Positions 52,183 to 63,600 of a stretch of DNA of 64,000 bases are shown in pieces. Position 1 is the first letter of the stretch. The number at the start of each line of letters is the position of its first letter. Position numbers and translations under genes: made by a program. The DNA lies in the NCBI RefSeq assembly GCF_020509005.1, contig NC_063016.1:4402001-4466000 (forward strand). Reading direction: 5' to 3'. Under the pieces are notes generated by a model that ran no database searches, was not told the origin of the DNA, and worked only from the letters and a program-made list of their open reading frames with translations. The stretch is from Fulvia fulva. Its lineage: Eukaryota; Ascomycota; Dothideomycetes; Mycosphaerellales; Mycosphaerellaceae.

Positions 52183-53913
52183 CTACCGCTCGTGGTCGTC
52201 GCCGCTTGCCGTATCGCTTCGAGGTTTCGCGCATCTGTATCTTGTGAGCAGACAATCTTTGTAAAGGAATATGCACTCACGCGAAGCTTCATAGTCTGCC
52301 CATCCGACCAAGCGATACGTGTTGCGTCCTCTTTCAGGATTCGCGCGTAGTACAAAAGACACGGCAGAGCCTGCCAGTACCGCTACGACGTCGCCTGGCT
52401 CAGCATTGCCGAATGTATGGCCGCTCCAGCTGTGAACCATAGAGCTAAATTTGTGCCTGCAATAATTGGCGAAGAGGACATCACGCAGAGCCATGAACTT
52501 ATCAGGGTGTTCCCCGGGCTGCATCGAGTAGAGTGCTGCCATCTGTCGTTCAGGCTCATGGCGCATTTCTTGTGCAGAGAGACGATCGCCGAGCGCTTGT
52601 TGTGCCAAAGTCTGACCATATTCGATCCACCATTGTTTGCCGAGTACGCCAACAAGATACTCTTGGGGCACGTCTGGACCGGCACCGCACGCCATGTACA
52701 GACGTTGCCACTCTTCGACGCTCGTTTCGATTTGTTCTGTGCATGCAACAGTGTCCAAGATGCAAGCGCGGACATGTAGAGCACTCGCCTGAGCGTCGTG
52801 CTGTAAGATGGTTGACCGAGCACAAAGACCAAGGATGATCTCTTCTGCCGTCGCTAGGGGGTTGTTTGTGTCGATTCGATTTCCGGTGGAGCTGCGGAAT
52901 GGTTGCATCGGTACTTTCAGGTTCGGCACCCACGAGGGAAGATCCGCGCCCTTGAGCCAGTGCAGACCACTAAGTGTCAGGAGGTCGAGACTTCTTTCGT
53001 TGCGCATGATCGTCACGGCAAAGTTCTCATAGACGTCCTCCAGCGATGCATCGTAATCCGGCTTCACCTGCACGTCTCGCGGGAGTAGACCAAGAACACC
53101 ATAAACACGATCGTGCTCGACACTCGTCGAGCTGCGATGAGTATGGTAGAGGTACTCGTGTGTGCGCCGCTCCATCGACATGAATTTGTACATGTGGCCA
53201 TAGATTCTCCGAGACGTGTTGGAGAGCGAATCATAGCCCAGCGACAACAGTCTCGTAAAAGCCAGGATAAGACCACCGACAAGAATTCTGAAGGGAAGAT
53301 TGAACTCGCCCAGATGTGCAATGGCACTGTCTGAAAGCACTCCTTCTTGCACGACCCAGAGTCTGCTCCACCACGGACTGCTCATCACAATCTCTAGACC
53401 GTCCGTGACCATTGTTCGACGGCTGTCCTGGTCAAGACTCTCCAGATCACTCGCTGCTCGGCGTTCATCGGAAAGTTTTGCCAAGAACGACAGAAAGGTT
53501 GTCGCTGTATGCCACGATGGACCAAGGGATATGTGCACACAGCGCGCGCCGGTATAGATTTGATGCATCAAAGATACCTGCTGGCTACGTTCCTTGGTGT
53601 TACGCTGATCTATACAGAGAGCATCGATCCACATCTGGTCGGGCTGGCCCCGTGCGCTGCTACAGAGCGTAAGCAGGGCTTCGTGTAGATTCCTCGTGAC
53701 CGGCATCCCGATGCCATTGATATGGACTTGACCAGCGGCCGGATCTGTTCCCCATGCGTAGGACAGCGCATCGAAGCTGGGTTGTTCATCGAGAGAATGA
53801 GTGGTCAAAGTGCCTTCGATCCGATCGATGCCGTCTTTCCTGGACACTGCCAAGGCCAGACGTCGCACTTCTCGAGCCTTAGCATTCAGTGCGCGGTACA
53901 GCAGAGAAGCCAT
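52183..53913 (-). CDS. HET-domain (heterokaryon incompatibility) protein
   Basis: 576 residues from ATG 53913 (MASLLYRALNAKAREVRR). HET-domain motifs appear in order in the N-terminal 200 residues: FDALSYAWGT, QMWIDALCIDQRNTKERSQQV, HQIYTGARCVHISLG, and later WWSRLWVVQE. A middle EHDRVYGVLGLLPRDV follows and a variable C-terminal half ends around RNTYRLVGWADYE. Proteins of this class act in non-self recognition and cell death after hyphal fusion; which partner this one reads is not visible. A possible 40-bp intron (52241-52280, GTGAGT...CAAG) would give an alternative end at 52137 (578 residues). The branch point is poor, so I keep the unspliced end. Confidence 0.87.
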   Translation of the reverse strand: MASLLYRALNAKAREVRRLALAVSRKDGIDRIEGTLTTHSLDEQPSFDALSYAWGTDPAAGQVHINGIGMPVTRNLHEALLTLCSSARGQPDQMWIDALCIDQRNTKERSQQVSLMHQIYTGARCVHISLGPSWHTATTFLSFLAKLSDERRAASDLESLDQDSRRTMVTDGLEIVMSSPWWSRLWVVQEGVLSDSAIAHLGEFNLPFRILVGGLILAFTRLLSLGYDSLSNTSRRIYGHMYKFMSMERRTHEYLYHTHRSSTSVEHDRVYGVLGLLPRDVQVKPDYDASLEDVYENFAVTIMRNERSLDLLTLSGLHWLKGADLPSWVPNLKVPMQPFRSSTGNRIDTNNPLATAEEIILGLCARSTILQHDAQASALHVRACILDTVACTEQIETSVEEWQRLYMACGAGPDVPQEYLVGVLGKQWWIEYGQTLAQQALGDRLSAQEMRHEPERQMAALYSMQPGEHPDKFMALRDVLFANYCRHKFSSMVHSWSGHTFGNAEPGDVVAVLAGSAVSFVLRANPERGRNTYRLVGWADYEASRECIFLYKDCLLTRYRCAKPRSDTASGDDHER

Positions 53914-55533
53914 AGAGCCTTCCGTGGTCAGCACATTCGACGCAGCGACCAATTGGAGCCCTCTGAGTGAACAAACGCATCGGTGCGATGGCTTCCTATG
54001 CTGGCCACGGCGGGCGGCGTCGCGACCAGGCAGGCGACTGATCTGCGGTAGTTGCTGAGCTCAAGACGTGCATCGAGGTCAGATGGTACGTCAAGTCGGC
54101 TCTCCATGATCGTCGGCGGTATGAGCGAGGTTGTAAGCAAGCCATGCCGACGTGCCATGACAGCTGTGGTCCACAGACATGTCAAATGGCTTCACGTGTT
54201 GGCGGTCCGCTCGTTGCTCTACCACACGATCAGTGAGGGTGCGTGCATTGGCGTCCAGCATGGCGCGTCGAGAGTCTCTGCTGCGGCTTTTCCCGGCAAG
54301 ATCGGTCGTAGACTATAAGGAATGAGCCGACGACCCGCAGGCCGCGATGCTCTCGCCGACTCCGTATAGCTGTGTGGTGTAACGTAATGGCAGCATCAGG
54401 TCTGCTGGAAGATGTAGTGGTTGCCTTGGTGTTGCTGTCCGGGAAAGTCTAGAACAGCAGTGAGCGTGTGCAATACTTTTGATTGGTCAGGCCTTTCGCA
54501 GCGCCTTGGTACGTCCTCGGTCTCTGGAAGATGCCATCTGAAATGGCACACCACATACAGCAGTCTCCGTGCCACTCGAAACGCGCTTCTCCACCACAGA
54601 CGACCCGCGATGCAACGTAGTTCGCAAGCACAAGAATTGCCAAGGATACAACCGGGAAGAGACATTGTATTGGCCATGAACATATGGGCAAGACTTGCTT
54701 CATACCGAGGCATACGTACTCACGACTAGAGCGATGTCACGCGCCGCGGTCTGTCCGTTGCTACAGCACCCAGAGTAATGCAGTAACAGAGCTGGCTACA
54801 AGTGCAATGAAAGGAGGAGCGCAGCTGTGAAATATGTGAGCAGAAGAGAAAGACCAATTGGAATGCCAGTTGCACACATGAAGATATGCTCTCTCGCCGT
54901 GTGATCCCTCTCCTACTCCACGACGGGGACTGGATCAGGGTTGGCGGGCTGCAGTGAAAGACTGTCTCATCGCGACTGCTTACTTGCAAATGGCAAAAGC
55001 CGGCGTACACCTGCGAACCGAGCACCTTTATCTACTCGCCGCCTGCCAGGTGTGCAACTAATGGTTGAGCGTCGACTGAGACGCTCGGCCATGATCCCCT
55101 CAGACCCCACGCCCAGCCTGCCTGAGCCTCTGATGCCTTTACTCTAGTCTCAAACACGAGTCCATGTTGCCGGGTGGCATCACCGTTCCAAGACATTGGC
55201 AAACAGTGATCGAAACCATACCATACGGAGCAAATGCATACATTGCGACCACCACGGCAAATATGCGGTTATTCCAGCAGCTGTAGCCTCGCTGGTCAGC
55301 CGGGGGAAAGCACCAATTAGTACGGGTACGGAGAGAATTATGCTGCAATGTCGGCCATAGACCCAAGACTACTGTAGCACGACTGCAACACTACTGGCTT
55401 GGACATCAATCGGAAAATGATAGCACACATTGTTCATAACGACAGTATACAATCTGTCGCAAAGCATCCGACACTACCAATCTTGTGTCGCTGTCATGAG
55501 CACAAGTTACGTTACATCAACCCTCGTCAACAC
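53914..55533. other. Intergenic with unresolved hydrophobic minus-strand frames
   Basis: Minus-strand frames at 54449-54703 (FPVVSLAILVLANYVASRVV) and 54840-54890 (PIGLSLLLTYFTAALLLSLH) look like membrane segments of one small protein, with GT-AG possibilities between them, but no model closes in frame. The rest shows nothing. Confidence 0.35.
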
Positions 55534-55796
55534 TCAGTTGCCCCCTGGGATATCGCTGTTGACCTTCTGGTCCACGACATCGTCGATTTCCTTGTCGAAC
55601 TGCTGTGGAACACCCTCCTGGCTGGCGAAGCTGTTGACTTCTGCAATGGAGTTAGCATGAGCCAATAAGATCTCGCCGTGAGCATACCATTGTTCACTTT
55701 GTCGTCTGCACCGCGCTCGAAGCTGTTGCCTGGCTGAGCATCCTTGACTTCCTTCTGGCCGACAAGGTTCTCTGCTTTGTTGATGAGGTCGGACAT
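55534..55796 (-). CDS. Small hydrophilic protein, 71 residues
   Basis: Two exons, 55796-55688 and 55640-55534, joined over a 47-bp intron (GTATGC...TTGCAG with a GCTAAC branch point). The product begins MSDLINKAENLVGQKEVKDA and ends VVDQKVNSDIPGGN. It is charged, Asn/Asp/Gln/Lys-rich, lacks Cys and hydrophobic helices, and resembles the short, probably disordered MSDLxxKA proteins common in ascomycetes. No function is known to me. The codon-perfect junction and clean branch point support a real gene. Confidence 0.7.
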
Positions 55797-56090
55797 GTTA
55801 TTGTAATGATATTGTATGGATGTGATGTACAGCGACCTCTGCGAAACGGGACTGTAGTGCAAGAGCTTGCAAGGTACATAAATGGAGGCGAAGATCCAGC
55901 TTCGTGGAGCTGTGCCGCGTCATGATCACTGGTCACTCACTTCGTTCTTTGCCAAGTTTGCCAAGTTTTCAACTTCCTTTCCTGGCCAAGCTTGCTCTCG
56001 CTCAGATCTTTGGCCAAAGCTTGTGTCAACGGTCGCCTCCACATAGCTCATGTGCATTGGCTCACTGTACGCCTTATCAGAGCCAGCACC

Positions 56091-57237
56091 TTATGCTTGG
56101 TGCACACACGATGCCGCTACCAAGGCAATTCCCCAGATACCAGTTTGCCACGATGATTTCCAAACGATTTCTCGACTCAGAGAATGTACTGCATTGCAGA
56201 AAGAGGCAGTGTAGATGTAACTAGCCTGTTGAGATGTTACATCGGCGATAACCGTGTTCGTGGCAGCAATGGTTCTGTCGATGGGAACGGAAGTGGGCTC
56301 ATCAGCTGGTGGAGAAGCAGCCTCGACGCGGACCAACACGATAGCGGCCGGCATCAAAATGCACATGACCATTGCGGAAGCCGTGCAGAGCTGGACGAGA
56401 AGACCTAGCACAATTCTCCCCAGCGTGCTGTGGTCGGCAAGCCTCGATGCGACTTTGATCGGCAGCAGCATGCTCAAAGTTTGCGCGCAAGCATAGACCA
56501 TCGACGGCAGGAGGAGCTGTTTGCAACGAGTCTGCGTCTGCGGCCAGAGTCTCGATCTGATGGTAGATGGGGAAGATGTCGAAATCATCCCCTGAATCCA
56601 CAATTGGTGGAGTGGCGCGAGGACGGCTGAGACGATCGTGTACGCGATCGTCCGTGGATATGCATGGTAAAGGGCGAGGTTGTGATCGATGAGGAAGAGC
56701 GAACTCAGGAGGGCAATGTAATAACAGCAGCTCAGCAGAGCATTCCCCCAGAAACGACCGGATCGGCTGCTTTCGAATAGGATGTTGGTCAGGAATGAGA
56801 CCCATGCGCCGAGTTCCATGGGTATGCGGAGCACGTCCAGGTCTAGATGATCTACACCATCAGGACGGCGACGACTTCTGGGCACCATCGAATAGCCATA
56901 TGCTCTGGTGTTGTGGCCCTTGTGAATGACCACACAACGGTGCATGCTCTGCGAAGTTGCCATGACCAGTCAGCACGAACGCTCCGACCTGAGAGACCTT
57001 TTTCGCCATTCGTCAGCAACTCCGAGCCTCATGACATTCATCGAGGACTCTCACCAACACGAGCAGAATCAGGGAAAGCACCATGGCGCCTGGACGGTAG
57101 AAGCTAAAGAACGTCTTCGTCTCCTCGGGCATGGGTGTGCCCATGTGCTCCGACCTCAGCACTCGAGCGAGGTACACGAGTACACTCTGACTTGTCGAAG
57201 CGGCAAGCTGGACAAGGCTCTGATGAGCCGGAGACAT
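56091..57237 (-). CDS. Unknown integral membrane protein
   Basis: Proposed exons 57237-57055 and 56948-56091 join in phase 0 over a 106-bp intron (GTGAGA...TTCGCAG), giving 346 residues. An upstream in-frame ATG at 57339 would add 34. Hydrophobic stretches: FYRPGAMVLSLILLVL, LGAWVSFLTNILF, ALLSCCYYIALLSSLFL, AYTIVSAVLAPLHQLW, LLLPSMVYACAQTLSMLL, VLGLLVQLCTASAMVMCILMPAAIVLV, and a weak C-terminal one, so about six helices. I recognise no family motif. Another acceptor (TCTCTCAG, 57 bp upstream of the chosen one) leads quickly to a stop. Confidence 0.6.
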
Positions 57238-57339
57238 TGTAAGTCTTCCCATCCTCGGCCGTTTGAAGATTTGCCAAAATTCTGGGGAGAAATGATGTGA
57301 AGTGGCCTCGTGAAGCGGAGTAATAGGCAAGGATGTCAT

Positions 57340-58028
57340 TGCCTAACGAGCTGATACCCAGATGCTGTCTCTATCGCTGCCGCTGTCACTACCACTGCCG
57401 CTGGCGTGCGGGCGTGAACTCGAGAGGTGGACTGCGCCGCCTGCGTGCTGCATCAAAAAATGTGCTGTTGGCGGTTGTGAACCTCCAAAGGTAAGCGTAG
57501 CGGAGTGGAGCTCTCTACCAACCCTTCTAGACTGCAAAGTAGCGTGCGATCCACGCTACCGCTACCCGACGTACAGTGCTTATTATATGACGACATAGGC
57601 GTTAGCGACGAGTATACGTTTGCGAGTTTGCCAACAGGCACAGTGCGGTAGGTCACGTGACCCTAAAGCTTGAGAGTTGACCAATCAGAGCGGGCGCCAA
57701 GGCTAGTTGAGGGCTGGTATAGAGCTTCACTCCCTCGCTGACGCCTCACCTACGTACTCGCAAGCTCGTACTCCGGTGTGGCTAGCGCTCGGTCGCTACG
57801 CTTAATCAAAACATCGCGTCGGAGTGTGCTTACGCGCCGCCACCAACGTCGAAACCTCCGCCTTCATCAGTGGAAACCCAAAGCAGGTCTGCGACGTACA
57901 TGTAGGTTGCAACAAGAGCAAGAGCGAAGAAGAATAGATCCATGGCCGGAAATCGAGTTGAGTCAATAGTCTTCGCGCGAGAGTTCTGTAGTCTATACGT
58001 GGGTATCAGTAGCAACAGGCTATACATT

Positions 58029-58077
<49 letters not shown>

Positions 58078-58102
58078 CTCCACTCTTCGACCTTGACCGC
58101 CC
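57340..58102. other. Intergenic
   Basis: Between the unknown membrane protein (upstream side) and the 3' end of the sterol-reductase-like gene. It holds the AAC microsatellite at 58029-58077 and no supported gene. Confidence 0.5.
58029..58077. repeat. (AAC)n microsatellite, about 16 units
   Basis: An uninterrupted AAC/CAA run, starting 25 bp past the stop codon of the sterol-reductase-like gene and so probably in its 3' UTR. Confidence 0.95.
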
Positions 58103-59695
58103 CTACGACTTCTTCAGCAGGTAGTCCGACCGCTTCGCAACCTTGACGTCCCAAATCGTCTCAAGAATGCCCCTCACGCTCCGTCTCGGCCGGGTGTAGT
58201 TCATGTCGGCGTGCAGCTTATCGTATACGGATGGCAACGTCTCCGCCTTCCACTTCTTTCGGTGCTCATCGTAGCGCTCCTTGTTGTAGATTGTCCAGAA
58301 CTCCTCAGCGGTGTAGTACGTTCTTGCGTACAAGAGCTTGCTGCCCAGCAGGACACTCGCCTTCAGCTCTAGCTCGCGGTTGAGCTCGTAGAACTCTTCG
58401 GAGTTGCGAGGACCTCGGCCATACACGCCCACACCAAATATACGCTGCTCTCTCACGCTGCCAATGACATCTCCGTTGAATCTCATGTCGATTCCGATCT
58501 CTTGTGCTGGCTTGAGTGGGCACAAGAAGATCTGACATTCAGGCATCTCTTGCGCAACGAATTCAATGAACTGCGTTACCGTGGAGGCTGGTATGCCGAA
58601 ATCTTGAACCACATACTCATCCGCCAGGCCCGTCTTGTGCAATGCCATGTAGCATGTCCGGCTGTCAAGGAATGGGTCGGCGAGTCGGCGGGTGATGCGG
58701 TTCTGTGGGACGTGGAAATGCTTGAAGGCGAGCTTGCCTCCCCAGAATGCGCCATGGTCGTAGCGGAAGAGGTAGTCGGTCAGGGTGAGGATGACGGGAG
58801 GGATATCGGCGATCTTCGTCGTGCCGTTGCTTTCTCCATTGGCATGACCATTCGTGCTTCCGTTAGTGGCGCCGTTTGCCGCAACTTTGCCCTTGGTCTC
58901 AGCATTGGTCAGCATTGATATTTTGTTGTTGTGCTTCTTGAGATGCGCTTCGATGGTGTCGGCAAACCAGTGCACTTGCTTCGTGGTCAGTAGCGGCGCA
59001 CGGCTGTCCCGCTGCGCATAGTCGATCATCTTGCCGAACATGACGACCGCTGAGCGGCGGTTGAAGTAGATGCCATCGATGTACTCGATGGTGGGGTCTG
59101 AGCAAGCTTCCTCAAAGATGGCCGGTACTGTCAGAGGCTCGCTGACGGGCTTGATCTGCACTTGGACATGCGACTTGGCTGGCAGCAACTCGATGGTGAC
59201 GAGTGTGATGATGCCGAAAGTGCCCAGGGAGCCGTGCGCCTCTTGCAGGAGGTCGGCATTCTTCTCTCGGTTGGCATACTCCAAGGTGCCATCGCCAAGC
59301 ACGATCTCAATCTCGGAGACGGTGTTGCCAAACAAGCCATATCGGTACATGCTGGACTCGCCGCTCATGCCTGCAAAGCCTCCGCCGCAAGTGATGCCCT
59401 TGAACTCCATGACGATCTTTGGCACGTATCCGGCGGCAATTGTGTGTGCAGCCAGGACGTCCATGGACACATTCGGCTCTGCCTTGACGGTCATGGTCTC
59501 CTTATCGACGGGGAAGATGCGATGCATGTCGGATGTGTCGACGATGGCATCTTTGGTGAACTGCATTGGGCGTGTGGACGATGTCGAGCCATGGTAGATG
59601 CGAAAGTGCTTCTTCTCGTTGTGGAACTTCTCGACCTGGCTCGCGATGCGCTTGACAGCAGCGTCGTGCTCTTCGGCGAGCTTTGTGGCGGCCAT
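58103..59695 (-). CDS. FAD-binding oxidoreductase, delta(24)-sterol reductase (DHCR24/DIMINUTO) type
   Basis: 530 residues, no introns; ATG 59695 (MAATKLAEEHDAAVKRI) is the first ATG. The N-terminal FAD-binding (PCMH/VAO) domain shows the short FRIYHGSTSSTR loop, VKAEPNVSMDVL, and CGGGFAGMSGESSMYRYG...LGDG around residues 115-160. The C-terminal half has YRYDHGAFW, the DFGIP segment, and YHKKW/TYYTAEEFWTIYN-like features ending in KLHADMN, as in DHCR24 relatives. Animal and plant members reduce the C24 double bond of sterols with NADPH; what the fungal homologues use is not settled. A Gly/Asn/Thr-rich insert (about residues 285-312) is unusual. There is no strong N-terminal membrane anchor. 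Confidence 0.85.
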   Translation of the reverse strand: MAATKLAEEHDAAVKRIASQVEKFHNEKKHFRIYHGSTSSTRPMQFTKDAIVDTSDMHRIFPVDKETMTVKAEPNVSMDVLAAHTIAAGYVPKIVMEFKGITCGGGFAGMSGESSMYRYGLFGNTVSEIEIVLGDGTLEYANREKNADLLQEAHGSLGTFGIITLVTIELLPAKSHVQVQIKPVSEPLTVPAIFEEACSDPTIEYIDGIYFNRRSAVVMFGKMIDYAQRDSRAPLLTTKQVHWFADTIEAHLKKHNNKISMLTNAETKGKVAANGATNGSTNGHANGESNGTTKIADIPPVILTLTDYLFRYDHGAFWGGKLAFKHFHVPQNRITRRLADPFLDSRTCYMALHKTGLADEYVVQDFGIPASTVTQFIEFVAQEMPECQIFLCPLKPAQEIGIDMRFNGDVIGSVREQRIFGVGVYGRGPRNSEEFYELNRELELKASVLLGSKLLYARTYYTAEEFWTIYNKERYDEHRKKWKAETLPSVYDKLHADMNYTRPRRSVRGILETIWDVKVAKRSDYLLKKS

Positions 59696-60614
59696 GATGT
59701 GGTGGGAGGAGTGTATGGCTAAGTATGGCGGCTTCTTCACCAGCAAGCCGAGTGATGCTTTGCTCTAGAGGATAGCAACTGATCAGACAGATGGGCGATG
59801 AGTCGATGGATGGAGGCAGAGAGAGTGCTGCTGTCAGTGAAGCAAGCGGTGATGTCGAGACAGAGACACGCGTTTCAACAACTTGAAGGTCGCGACTGCT
59901 TGGGGCTGTTCATCATCGTTCCCCAGGGCAGCATCCGAGCTCTTCCGCGGGATTGGCATTGCTGCGCCGCGGTGAGCAGTCGCAAGCTGCTTGTCATATT
60001 GCTGATATTCAGGACTTGGCATAGTAGAAATACTGAGGCATACGTCGGACTGACCAACGAGTCGTTTCAAAGATGTCCATAGCTGACTGATCGGTACAAC
60101 AGAGGGAGAACTCCCAGAGCAAAGCAACAGCAATGCCAATGCTGGACAAGGGTTCGAGCTCTGGCAAAGCTCTCCGAGTCGCTGGGAATGGGATCGTGCG
60201 GAGACAAGTCCGGGACGATGGACCCCCTCGGGCGATCTGCATTGCACGTGCACAGGAATCTTGAAGAAGTCAGTACGCACGGTACGGTAGTACCATCGAC
60301 TAGCCTCGACCGCGCTCACTGCCCATGTGCTTGATTGGCCGAAGCAAAGCAAGAACGACAAACCGTCGACTACCGGCACGACTAGTTCTACGCCGACCGA
60401 GTAATGCATGTGCCCACCCACGCCACCATCCCGACCTCACACGCCGACCGCGCCTGCCACGACATGGACCCATCACCCAACAAGCCGATGCTCCATCTCT
60501 ACCACCACCACACCGACCATGCCACCCGTATGATCCTATAGCGCCTGCAACAACAACAATCCTTGGAGGAACTCCACCCCAGCACCATGTCGCGACCGAT
60601 CGCCCTATCAATCC
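59696..60614. other. Divergent intergenic region
   Basis: The shared upstream region of the sterol-reductase-like gene (-) and the hybrid kinase (+). Several open frames on both strands near 60300-60935 are shadows or low complexity. No gene is called. Confidence 0.5.
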
Positions 60615-63600
60615 ATGTCTGACCCACACAGTCATGAGCTCCCAGGCTCGCTCAACGGCACCGCTCTCCTCGACCACCTTCCAGTGCCCTGCATATACTT
60701 GACGACCGACCATCGGATCGCATACTACAACACTGCTGCGCGAGACGTCATTCGTGCAAAGGGCAGCATTGAGCAGCATGGCACGTCCTCCTCGTATACC
60801 AGCATTGCTCGATCCATACTCGAGACGGAGTTTGTCGACATACAAGTCAAGAGCAAACATGAGCTGGAGCAAGGCCTGAACGATGTTGCTACAGCCTTTG
60901 GTGACGCTATGCTCACCACGGGCGATCAGAATCAATCACGACTAAATGGTGCTGAAGGCCAGGCGCACTCAATATCACTCCAGTCTGGACCCACATCCAA
61001 CTGGCAATGGACACTGTCTTCCTGTGTCATCGACACTCTGCCCTTTCTCTGCCTCACGGGAAGTGTACCGACTCCACCTCCTTCGTGGAAGACCACCGAG
61101 CTCACTAGGAATGAGGAGCATGAGCTGTTTCATTCCCTTGCTGACCCCTCATGTGAGTACATACCGGTGGTGCTAGGCTGGCAGTGTCTTGAAACACCTG
61201 TTGATCTACAAGGCTATCCCGACGCTCGTCACCAGAATCCTTTCGGGCTTTGGTGAGAGCATTGCCAGCATGTTCACGGCTGCGCGGCTCTCTCCTCTCA
61301 GTACTGCACACCAACTGACTGCCACACTTTGATAGGGCGAGATGTACCTTATGCTACCAGCTTGATGTATGCCGACAGCAACACTTTCCAAGTCAATGAA
61401 CACGGCCGTGGATCTCTCGGCGAATTGGCAAGGGCCATGACCGATGGTGATGAGCCATCGGAGCAGCATTTGAATGTATGGGACGAAGCATTCAACGATC
61501 GCAAGGCATTATCGGACGCTGCTGGTCCCACCACACTCAAGTCGCGCAAAGGCATCCTTTCCTTGAAGTATGGCCTCGAGGACCCAACTACTGGCGCACG
61601 AAGCATAATCGACAGCACGTGCACCCTCCTGAATAACCCTTTCAACGATAAACCTCTTGGAGTCATCATCCAGGCGCGAGAGCCCCAGGAGTGGGCCAAA
61701 TATATCGAGCAAAATGATATCCTCAGCAGATCCTACTGGACCACTGCCGGTGCGAGACCCATCATGGTGCGAACGATGAAATCTAATGGCATTATCGATT
61801 ACTTTTCAGACTCGGTAAGAAAGCCCTCAACTGATATCTTTTGCATCTGGTCGAATACTGACCCTCTTCCTAACTTTCAGTGGGAGGCATTTGCAGGCCA
61901 TACCAGGTCCAGGTTGTGTCAAGGCTACTGGAAGGAGTGTATCCATCCTGACGATCTACCTAAGTTGCAGGCGGCGGTTTCGTCCAGTATAAGATACGTG
62001 CATGTATCCGACTGCAAAATTCGCATAAGGCATCGCGAAGGTGGTGCGTATCGTTACTTTACGGATCGCATCGTACCTTTCAGGGACTTTGGCGACCATA
62101 GCAACAGGCAGCGCTGGTATGTTATAACCACCGACATCCACGATCTGCTGATGAGGCAAAAGCTGGCCCAGCGCTCCACGGAGCGCTTGTACAACCTGGT
62201 GAACAACATGCCCGTGAATATGTTCACACTCGATGAAGATTTATGTATCAGGAGTTCTCAAGGTGCACTGAAGCTCGATAGCAAAGGCGGGAGGTTGTAC
62301 GAATCTGTCGACTACGAAGGCAGAGGCTTGCACGAAGTCGTCGGGGAACTTGCCAATACCAATGGCATCAATGAGGTGGTTGCGGAACTTGAAAAGGTTG
62401 CAGCCCGCGAACTGGATTTCATGATAACTGAACACCAAGTCGGCGGCAAGTATCTGCGCACGTTCGCAGTGCCCGAAGCCGACGAGGAAGACTTATTGGG
62501 AGCCGGGCGGAAAGCTCGCCGTGGAGTTTTGGCCTTGACGATGGATCTTACAGCCGAAGTGTCAAATGAGAAAGCCATACACAAGATCAAGATCATGCAG
62601 GAGGCAGAGCGAATGAAAGACCAGTTCCTGGCCAACATGTCGCATGAGCTACGAACGCCGATTGCGGGACTGCTGGGCATGACCGATCTACTCATTGAGA
62701 CCGAATTGTCTCCAAAGCAGAGCGACTACGTGCACACCTTTCAGTCATCCGCAAGGAGTCTTTTGACCATTGTGAATAACATTCTGGACTTCTCCAAAGC
62801 ACAGGCGGATGCCATCGTGCTGGAGCGGCTCTCTTTCGACTTTCCAAGACTTCTACATGACATCTGCAATACAAACGAGAACTTGGCGATGAAAAAGGGT
62901 CTTTCCTTTCATCTCGAGACTCCTAGCGAGCCGTTGACGCTGCTTGGTGATCCAGGAAGGATCAGGCAGATGTGAGTGATGACTTTTATCGGTGGCTTTG
63001 GGTGATTCTAATCACGAATTACAGCCTTCAGAACATGATCACCAATGCGATAAAGTTCACAAGCACGGGATACGTCAAGCTCAGTGCATCCTACGAGCAG
63101 CACGATGGCATTGTCAAAGTTATAGCTGTGGTCGAAGACACTGGTATGTACCAATCGTCGCATGCAGAACGAAGATAGCTCACACGTTGTTCGACAGGCA
63201 TCGGCATCGATGATGAGACCCTCAAACGCCTGTTCAAGCCCTTTGTGCAAGCCGATCAATCGACTACCAGAGTCTACGGCGGAAGCGGCCTCGGCTTATC
63301 CATCGCTCGCAAACTTGCACAGGCGATGGACGGAGACGTAGTGCTTGAATCTCAGAAGGGACGAGGCACTAAAGCTCACATAATATTGCAGCTCGAGGGC
63401 CCACAACAGTCGACATCCCGCGAATCTCTCGCAGGGTCTTGCTCTACTTCTAATAGATCCAACAAATCCCAGGACGATCAAGCACACGTCTCGAACCTGC
63501 TCGAGGACGCACACATACTTCTAGTGGAAGATAATCTTGTGAACAAAAAAGTCGTCCTGGCGCATCTAGAAAAGCTAGGAGTCCGGCATCTGGACTGGGT

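Noticed and set aside
52137..52280. Extra C-terminal exon of the HET gene
   Set aside because: It joins in frame but needs a 40-bp intron with its branch-like CTCAC almost touching the acceptor. Kept only as an alternative.
60300..60935. Minus-strand frame of 211 codons over the kinase start
   Set aside because: Gly/Arg/Trp-rich antisense of the kinase 5' region, overlapping a well-supported coding exon.
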